Assembly: GCF_016649425.1 (NCBI RefSeq)
Contig: NZ_JADRCR010000002.1
Location: 320,575-384,574, forward strand
Origin: Limnobaculum allomyrinae
Lineage (GTDB): Bacteria > Pseudomonadota > Gammaproteobacteria > Enterobacterales > Enterobacteriaceae
Direction of reading: 5' to 3'
Length of the DNA: 64,000 nucleotides
Positions 57,971-64,000 of this stretch are shown here, piece after piece. Numbering within the stretch: position 1 is the stretch's first letter; the number at the start of each line of letters is the position of its first letter. The notes beneath the pieces were generated by a model, which saw nothing but the letters and a program-made list of their open reading frames with translations, searched no databases and had not been told where the DNA came from. Position numbers and translations under genes: made by a program.

Positions 57971-60343
57971 TCAGAAAGCCTGTTGATATGGCAAAATTCC
58001 GGTACGTAACATTTTGCTTCCGCCTAAGTTGTGGTTGCCACTTAAGCCGCGCAGTTCGATGTTAAAAGATACCTTGTTGTCGTAATCGCTCTGGAAGTCA
58101 CCCTTCGAGTTCCAGCCAATAATTTTCCGTTCATAGCCAACACCAATTGCCCAACAGCAAGTATTGTACTGAACGCCTATTAGACCATCGGCAGACTGTT
58201 TTAGTTTCGTGTCATAGTAATATGCGCCAGTAACAGACCATCTGTCTGCAATTGGCCAGGTTGCGATGCCACCAACTTGTGAAATATCCTGATTATACGC
58301 GGTATAACCGTTAGATATATTAGTGGTCATGGCTGACACATACTCTTTGCTGGCATAACGATAGCTAAGCTGAACAACACGCTCGCTGTCTTTACGATAT
58401 TCTGCTACCGCATTGCCGACAGCGAAAGTATCCAGACGGGTATCATATTGTACGCCACCGCGCAGGCCAAAGTTAGAGTCAATTTTCCAGTAGCTGTCAG
58501 CCGCCCAGACTACGCTGCCGGTTTCTTTATTCTCATCTATTTTGTTTGAGTAGTAATCGTCATCACCAGTACGGGATTTCTCGAAGAAATAGATTTGTCC
58601 GATTGAGGCGTTAAAACGCTCATTTTGGCGATCGTCATAAACTCGGGTAGTTAAACCGGTGGTTACCTGATTTGCTGAGGCGATACGATCCAGACCACCA
58701 TAAGTACGATCGCGGAACAGGCCGGTGTAGTCTGACTGTAGTAATGTTGAGTCATACACATAAATATCACTCTGATCCTTATAGGGAACATAGAGATATT
58801 GAACCCGTGGTTCCAGCGTCTGAGTAAAGTCCTCCCAGGTATCCATTGGGCGGTCAAATACTACTTTGCCGGAAATTTTGTATTGCGGTAATACCCGATT
58901 GACTGAATCTTTCAGATCCGGGGCTCTGGTACCATAATATTTATAGAAGTTATCTGAGAAATCTTGTTCGTAGTGAGTGGCCATCAATTTGAATTCACTA
59001 TCAATACTTCCCCAGTTATTGGCGATTGGATAGTTAAATGTTGGCTCAAGGTGTGCCCGCACTGCGGTTGGGTTATTTGGGTTCTCACTGGAGAATTTGG
59101 ATAACTGACCATAAGTATGCAAGTCGAAACCTGCAATGTTGTACAGGTAGTTATTGATATCTATTTGTGGCTCTGCGCGATAGGCGTTAATGTTACCGCC
59201 GCTGGCGAAGATCTGGAATTTTTTCATTGCGATAGTCGCATCCCAGTTCTGATTAGCATATCCCACGCTATATTTCTGGGTAGCGTAGCCATCAGTACTG
59301 GAACCGTATTCGCTGGTAAAGTCACTTAAATAACGGCTGTCACTGAGCTTGGTATAGTCAATATTGAAACGCCAGTGTTGATCCATTACACCATTGTGAT
59401 TCCAGTAGAATAACCAACGGTCGGTATTGTCTTCATTTGGGAAATCGGAGGCGTACTGGTCATCGCTTTTCAGCCAGTCAAACTCCATGATACCGGCACC
59501 AGGGGAGAGTAAGTAACGGAACTCATTCTGGAACTGCATTCCACGCTGCTCGATATAGTGCGGCGTAATGGTGGCATCGAAGTTTGGTGCAATGTTCCAG
59601 TAATACGGCAGGATAAATTCGAAACCGCTGTTGTTACCGTACTTAGCATTTGGTAACAGGAAACCGGAACGACGCTTATTACCGGTAGGTAACTGTAAAT
59701 AAGGGCTGTAGAACACCGGCACCGGCCCAATCTTAAATCGGGCGTTCCAGATTTCTGCCAGCTCTTCTTCATTGTCATGAATAATTTCGGAACCGACTAC
59801 GCTCCAGCTATTATCGTCAGGCAGACAGGAGGTGAAGGTACCGTTTTCTAAAATGGCGTAACGGTTGTCTTCCCGCAGTTTCATGGTATCAGCCTGGCCA
59901 CGCCCCTGGCGTCCAACCATCTGATAGTTGCCCTGATAAAGATCGGTATCTTTGGTATTTAAATTAGACCAGGCTTTTGGGCCGCTAAGTTTGATCATAT
60001 TGTCATCATACTTAACGTTGCCGGTTGCCGTAACGGTACGGATAGGCTCTGACTGACCTTGCTGTTCTGTCTGGTTGACTTCTGCCTGATCGGCAATCAT
60101 TAGCCGATTACCCTGCTGAACAATAACGTTGCCGGTAAAAATGGCACTCTCAGGGTAGTTTACCTGACTGTCATCAGATTCAATATTGACCGGTAAAGCG
60201 TTCGGATCGCCCGACACCAACGGACGCTCATAAATGGGGATTCCAAGCCGACATTGTTCGGCCAGAGGGTTAGCCAAGGCATTCTGGCTATATAATGCCA
60301 TCCAAATTGTGGTGGCCAGCAGTGTGGGATAACGTTTTTTCAT
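57971..60343 (-). CDS. lptD: LPS assembly outer-membrane protein LptD
   Basis: 790 residues. A signal peptide ends near ALA-NP; an N-terminal OstA/LptA-like domain and a C-terminal beta-barrel follow. Cys31 (EQCRLG), the Cys in FTSCLPDD and the CC pair in YNTCCWAIG match the four disulfide cysteines of E. coli LptD. With LptE it inserts lipopolysaccharide into the outer leaflet. First gene of the operon, divergent from djlA. Confidence 0.97.
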   Translation of the reverse strand: MKKRYPTLLATTIWMALYSQNALANPLAEQCRLGIPIYERPLVSGDPNALPVNIESDDSQVNYPESAIFTGNVIVQQGNRLMIADQAEVNQTEQQGQSEPIRTVTATGNVKYDDNMIKLSGPKAWSNLNTKDTDLYQGNYQMVGRQGRGQADTMKLREDNRYAILENGTFTSCLPDDNSWSVVGSEIIHDNEEELAEIWNARFKIGPVPVFYSPYLQLPTGNKRRSGFLLPNAKYGNNSGFEFILPYYWNIAPNFDATITPHYIEQRGMQFQNEFRYLLSPGAGIMEFDWLKSDDQYASDFPNEDNTDRWLFYWNHNGVMDQHWRFNIDYTKLSDSRYLSDFTSEYGSSTDGYATQKYSVGYANQNWDATIAMKKFQIFASGGNINAYRAEPQIDINNYLYNIAGFDLHTYGQLSKFSSENPNNPTAVRAHLEPTFNYPIANNWGSIDSEFKLMATHYEQDFSDNFYKYYGTRAPDLKDSVNRVLPQYKISGKVVFDRPMDTWEDFTQTLEPRVQYLYVPYKDQSDIYVYDSTLLQSDYTGLFRDRTYGGLDRIASANQVTTGLTTRVYDDRQNERFNASIGQIYFFEKSRTGDDDYYSNKIDENKETGSVVWAADSYWKIDSNFGLRGGVQYDTRLDTFAVGNAVAEYRKDSERVVQLSYRYASKEYVSAMTTNISNGYTAYNQDISQVGGIATWPIADRWSVTGAYYYDTKLKQSADGLIGVQYNTCCWAIGVGYERKIIGWNSKGDFQSDYDNKVSFNIELRGLSGNHNLGGSKMLRTGILPYQQAF

Positions 60344-60522
60344 ACGGTTATTCTTGGTATTCCGTTGGTTACGGCTATGTAGGCAGAAGCAAACCCGATG
60401 AGATTATCGTACTCGTCTCTGTTACACCAGCGTTAAATCTTACCATCACCGTTAGGTGGTTCAATATTTGGCAGGTATGATAATGCAATTTACGACAGAC
60501 GGCATTGTCAATTGAGGGTGAT

Positions 60523-61341
60523 ATGCAGTATTGGGGAAAAATCCTTGGGGTTATTTTAGGTGTGATATCCGGCGGCGGCTTCTGGGCAATCGTTCTGGGG
60601 CTGATAGTTGGCCACATGGTAGACAATGTAAGACGTGCTCGTCGCGGTGGTTTTTTTGCCAATCAGCAGGCGCGTCAGGCGCTATTTTTCCGCACCACCT
60701 TTCAGGTGATGGGCCATTTGACCAAATCAAAAGGCCGGGTAACCGAAGTTGATATTCAAAATGCATCGATGATCATGGATCGCATGCAAATACATGGCCC
60801 ACGTCGCAGCGATGCGCAGCAGGCATTTCGCGAAGGTAAACAGAGTGGTTACCCTTTGCGGGAAAAATTGCGTGAGCTAAAAAGTATCTGTTTTGGTCGT
60901 GCCGATTTGATTCGTATGTTCCTGGAGATTCAGTTACAGGCTGCGTTTGCTGACGGAGTACTGCACCCTAATGAACGGCAAGTACTGTATGTTATTGCTG
61001 AAGAGTTGGGCATTTCCCGCGTGCAGTTGGATCAATTGCTAAGCATGATAGATAGTGGCCGCCAGTTTGGGCAGTCCGGTGGATGGCAAGGTCAACAAAA
61101 TAGCGGATATCGTCCTGCATCCGGGCCTACACTGGAAGATGCCTGTAAAGTGTTAGGTGTAAAAACAACCGATGATGCAGCCACCATTAAACGCGCCTAT
61201 CGCAAATTAATGACAGAACATCACCCTGATAAACTGGTAGCAAAAGGTTTACCGCAAGAGATGATGGAAATGGCTAAACAGAAAGCGCAGGAGATTCAGG
61301 GCGCCTATGATTTAATTAAGCGAGAGAAGGGTTTTAAATAA
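60523..61341 (+). CDS. djlA: Co-chaperone DjlA
   Basis: 272 residues. A single membrane segment with many Gly lies at about 7-28. A TerB-like central domain follows ([24 protein letters not shown] in part), then a Q/G-rich linker. The C-terminal J domain has HPD in EHHPDK. It stimulates DnaK from the inner membrane. The start at 60523 (MQYWGK) has GAGGG upstream; an in-frame start at 60505 is less likely. Confidence 0.95.
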   Translation: MQYWGKILGVILGVISGGGFWAIVLGLIVGHMVDNVRRARRGGFFANQQARQALFFRTTFQVMGHLTKSKGRVTEVDIQNASMIMDRMQIHGPRRSDAQQAFREGKQSGYPLREKLRELKSICFGRADLIRMFLEIQLQAAFADGVLHPNERQVLYVIAEELGISRVQLDQLLSMIDSGRQFGQSGGWQGQQNSGYRPASGPTLEDACKVLGVKTTDDAATIKRAYRKLMTEHHPDKLVAKGLPQEMMEMAKQKAQEIQGAYDLIKREKGFK

Positions 61342-61637
61342 TTAATCCCCTTTTTGTGCGATTGGTTGAACATTATCAGTTAAAAAGCGTGGGTAATTAA
61401 GCCAAAGCTTGGTATGTTGCAGTACATTATTTTTTCATATATTCATTACCTTGAGTTTTTTCCAATCAAAAGCTCAAGGTAACCGCCAAAACGGTATCAG
61501 TTGTCCGGATCTTTGAAACGGAGAGCGTCATCTTTCACACCTATCCGTTTAAAGCCATCCGTTCAAGCTGGAGATAAACCAGAAGTAAAGATTTGCGCAA
61601 GTCAGAAATGACTCATCTTAATTGACTGGAGGCTTAG

Positions 61638-62144
61638 ATGTTAATCGTATTCAGCGGGTTACCGGGTGTCGGTAAAACTTCAATAGCCAAAGCACTGACA
61701 AAAAAGATGGGCGGCGTTTACCTTAGAATAGACTCCATTGAACAAGCCATTCGTAACGCTGGTGTGCTGCTGAAAGATGTGGGAACCTCCGGGTACGACA
61801 CCAGCTATCTGTTGGCAAAAGATAATTTGATGTTAGGGCAAACGGTGATTGCGGATTGTGTGAATCCCGTTAGTTGGTCGCGGGATAGCTGGATGCAAGT
61901 CGCTTCTGATGCAGACGTTCCCGGTGTGGATATTGAGATTATCTGTAGCGATATCGATGAACACCGTCAGCGGGTCGAATCTCGCCAGAGTGATATTCCT
62001 CATCTGGTATTACCCGTTTGGCAGCAGATCGTAGAAAAAGAGTATCAGGAGTGGAGACGTCCGCGCATTGTGGTTGATAGTGCAGGTAAGGATGTCGACG
62101 GTTGTGTGGACGAAATTCTGAACCATCTTCAGGTATGTACCTGA
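61638..62144 (+). CDS. P-loop AAA/kinase-like ATPase of unknown substrate
   Basis: 168 residues of the small P-loop kinase group. Walker A GLPGVGKT is at 7-14. LRIDSIEQAIR gives the acidic residue often used for substrate, and VIADCVNP follows strand 3. An Arg-rich stretch (RQRVESRQ) may be the lid. Relatives include chloramphenicol phosphotransferase-like and adenylylsulfate kinase-like proteins; I cannot choose. GGAGG precedes the ATG. It is inserted between djlA and rluA, which are close neighbours in E. coli, so it is accessory. Confidence 0.75.
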   Translation: MLIVFSGLPGVGKTSIAKALTKKMGGVYLRIDSIEQAIRNAGVLLKDVGTSGYDTSYLLAKDNLMLGQTVIADCVNPVSWSRDSWMQVASDADVPGVDIEIICSDIDEHRQRVESRQSDIPHLVLPVWQQIVEKEYQEWRRPRIVVDSAGKDVDGCVDEILNHLQVCT

Positions 62145-62164
62145 AGAGCATCGGGTGCAACAGA

Positions 62165-62821
62165 CTAAAAATCTGGCTCACATTTAAAGTGCATTGGGCC
62201 ACCGAAAGCCGGGTGATGGATGCATAATTCCTGAGCATGTAGTTGTAGCCGTGAAGCCATTGCCTTAGCCTCCGGGTGAGCATAAAACTTATCACCTAAT
62301 ATTGGATGGCCCATTTCCAGCATATGTACACGTAACTGATGAGAACGCCCGGTAATTGGCATAAGTTTTACCCGTGTGGAGCCATCATCGTCACGGCTGA
62401 TTACCTGATATTCCGTTTGGGCGCTTTTACCTGTGTCATAACAGACTTTTTGTTTCGGTCGATTTGGCCAGTCGCAAATCAACGGTAAATCAATCAGTCC
62501 CTCATCTTTTTCCAGATGTCCCCAGACGCGGGCAATATAGGACTTTTTCGGTTCACGTTCGCGAAATTGCCGCTTTAATTCTCGTTCTGCCGTTTTGTTT
62601 AACGCCACTACCATCACACCGCTGGTCGCCATATCCAATCGATGGACGGATTCAGCTGTGGGGAAATCACGTTGAATTCGCGCCATAATACTGTCGTGAT
62701 GTTCCGGTGCTTTGCCGGGAACGGAGAGCAAGCCACTGGGTTTATTCACCACCATGATATGTTCATCCTGATACAGAATGTATAACCATGGATCTTGTGA
62801 AGGATGATAGGCTTCCATCAT
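62165..62821 (-). CDS. rluA: Dual-specificity pseudouridine synthase RluA
   Basis: 218 residues. The catalytic Asp63 is in HRLD (60-63), followed by ATSGVM. It modifies U746 of 23S rRNA and U32 of several tRNAs in E. coli. It lies downstream of rapA on the same strand, separated by 85 bases with an 11-pair hairpin. Confidence 0.96.
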   Translation of the reverse strand: MMEAYHPSQDPWLYILYQDEHIMVVNKPSGLLSVPGKAPEHHDSIMARIQRDFPTAESVHRLDMATSGVMVVALNKTAERELKRQFREREPKKSYIARVWGHLEKDEGLIDLPLICDWPNRPKQKVCYDTGKSAQTEYQVISRDDDGSTRVKLMPITGRSHQLRVHMLEMGHPILGDKFYAHPEAKAMASRLQLHAQELCIHHPAFGGPMHFKCEPDF

Positions 62822-62861
62822 GTTGAAGAATCTCCGGTGACGTCAGGTCAGAGTCAGTACT

Positions 62862-62895
62862 GATACCGGTTGTACACAGAGTAGCAACCGGTATC
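62862..62895 (-). other. Hairpin between rapA and rluA
   Basis: GATACCGGTTG (62862-62872) and CAACCGGTATC (62885-62895) form an 11-base perfect stem 12 bases after the rapA stop. No T-run on the minus strand, so it may be a processing or 3' stability element. Confidence 0.65.
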
Positions 62896-62906
62896 CTGAA
62901 TCATCG

Positions 62907-64000
62907 TTATTGGTGGGTAACGACTATCATACGCAGAGCATCCAGTCGCCAACTGGCTTGTTGCAGGCAACTGAGAATCTGTTGACGATTATCCTCAATG
63001 GCTTCCAGCTCGTCATCGCGAATGGTTGGGTTCACCGCTTTCAAGGCATTCAGACGATTAAATTCCAGCGTCAGAGTATCATCTGCCTCCTGCTTGGCAC
63101 CATCAATCAATGCCTGAGCCTGTTTGGCGATTTCTGCTTCTGCCATTTGCAGTACTTCATGAATGTCTTTTTGTACCGCATTAACCAGCTTGCTACCGGT
63201 ATGGCGATTGACAGCACTGAGTTGACGGTTAAAACTTTCAAAACCAACCTGCGCAGCAAGATTTGTGCCTTTGCGATCCAGCATCATGCGAATCGGTGTT
63301 GGCGGCAGGAAACGGGTAAGCTGTAAGTTTTTTGGCGCCTGAGCTTCAACCACATAGATCAGTTCCATTAGCATGGTACCAACAGGCAGAGCCTTATTTT
63401 TCAGTAGCGAAACTGCGCAACTTCCGGTATCCCCTGACAGAATTAAATCCAGACCGTTGCGGACAATCGGGTGCTCCCAACTGATAAACTGCGCATCTTC
63501 CCGTGACAGTGCTTTTTCCCGGTCAAAGGTAATGGTACAGCCATCTTGCGGAATCCCCGGAAAATCTGGCACCAGCATATGGTCAGAAGGGGTAAGGATC
63601 ATCAGGTTATCGCTGTCATCTTCCTGATTAATACCAATAATATCAAACAGATTGATAGTGAAGCCTATCAGGTCAACGTTGTTATCCTGTTCGGCAATCG
63701 ACTGAACCAGTGCCTGAGCTCGTTCTCCACCGTTGGAGTTCATCTCCAGCAGGCGGTCACGACCATTTTCTAACTGAGCCTTCAGGCTAAGATGCTTCGC
63801 ATGACAACGCTGGATAAAATCATCAAAGCCTGCCTGTTCAGCAGGTTCAGCAAGATAAGTCATCAGTTCATCATGCACCGCATCATATACCGGGCGTCCG
63901 GTTGGGCAGGTGTGTTCAAAAGCATCCAGCCCTTCATGGAACCAACGAATCAGAATAGCCTGAGCGGTATTTTCCAGATAAGGCACGATAATTTGGATAT
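62907..64000 (-). CDS. rapA: RNA polymerase-associated ATPase RapA, C-terminal part
   Basis: About 364 C-terminal residues are present; the gene continues past the right edge, so the Swi2/Snf2 ATPase motifs are outside. [42 protein letters not shown] and the last residues RMIVVTHQ match E. coli RapA. RapA helps recycle RNA polymerase. The reading frame stays open to the edge; a GTG at 63984 is internal, not the start. Confidence 0.95.
   Translation of the reverse strand, partial: IQIIVPYLENTAQAILIRWFHEGLDAFEHTCPTGRPVYDAVHDELMTYLAEPAEQAGFDDFIQRCHAKHLSLKAQLENGRDRLLEMNSNGGERAQALVQSIAEQDNNVDLIGFTINLFDIIGINQEDDSDNLMILTPSDHMLVPDFPGIPQDGCTITFDREKALSREDAQFISWEHPIVRNGLDLILSGDTGSCAVSLLKNKALPVGTMLMELIYVVEAQAPKNLQLTRFLPPTPIRMMLDRKGTNLAAQVGFESFNRQLSAVNRHTGSKLVNAVQKDIHEVLQMAEAEIAKQAQALIDGAKQEADDTLTLEFNRLNALKAVNPTIRDDELEAIEDNRQQILSCLQQASWRLDALRMIVVTHQ

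Noticed and set aside
61448-61480. ACCTTGAG/CTCAAGGT stem after djlA as terminator
   Set aside because: It lies over 100 bases after the djlA stop, has a bulge and no T-run.

Overview
The window is an ordinary-density enterobacterial chromosome segment with no rRNA, tRNA, prophage, insertion sequence or CRISPR array that I can see. Gene order is that of the E. coli 99.5 to 1.5 minute region: ettA, slt, trpR, yjjX, gpmB, rob, creA, arcA, thrLABC, yaaA, talB, mog, satP, dnaKJ, nhaA, rpsT, ribF, ileS, lspA, ispH, dapB, carAB, folA, apaHG, rsmA, pdxA, surA, lptD, djlA, rluA, rapA. Proteins are close to E. coli in length and motifs, but many coding and intergenic stretches are AT-richer than E. 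coli. This points to Enterobacterales outside the Escherichia/Salmonella core, for example a Budviciaceae- or Yersinia-like lineage. I cannot fix the genus from sequence alone.

Layout. Positions 1-5600 hold an ygcSRQ / ygcP / ygcON cluster: a transporter, the two subunits of an electron transfer flavoprotein, a GlpP-type RNA-binding regulator, a ferredoxin and a flavoprotein oxidoreductase. A hairpin with a T-run just before ygcS is a candidate target for the regulator. Positions 6000-8800 hold a dehydrogenase/LysR divergent pair and a yraR-like gene. Positions 8900-18300 run ettA to arcA, with an FkbM methyltransferase gene inserted between ettA and slt. Positions 18300-24150 hold a long regulatory gap and the complete threonine operon with its leader peptide and attenuator. 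Positions 24150-34950 run yaaA to nhaA, with the dnaKJ heat-shock operon.

Positions 34950-39500 hold a complete curli locus: csgDEFG on the minus strand and csgBAC on the plus strand, with a CsgD-type box upstream of csgB. It sits where E. coli has nhaR and IS elements, between nhaA and rpsT. Positions 39500-51400 contain rpsT, the ribF-ileS-lspA-ispH run (without fkpB), dapB, and carAB with ARG boxes. Positions 51600-64000 contain the yjjPB exporter pair, folA, the lptD-surA-pdxA-rsmA-apaG-apaH operon, djlA, a P-loop ATPase gene, rluA and the C-terminal part of rapA.

The most unusual signal is a non-coding repeat family at 5792-6045, 28483-28716 and (truncated) 8769-8836. The two long copies are strings of short perfect hairpins. 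The copies differ by compensatory base changes within stems and by loss or gain of hairpin sequence, which suggests selection on folded DNA or RNA. A second unusual pattern is two nearby convergent gene pairs (trpR/yjjX and gpmB/rob) whose 3' ends form one shared inverted repeat, so that each pair ends in the same C-terminal residues.
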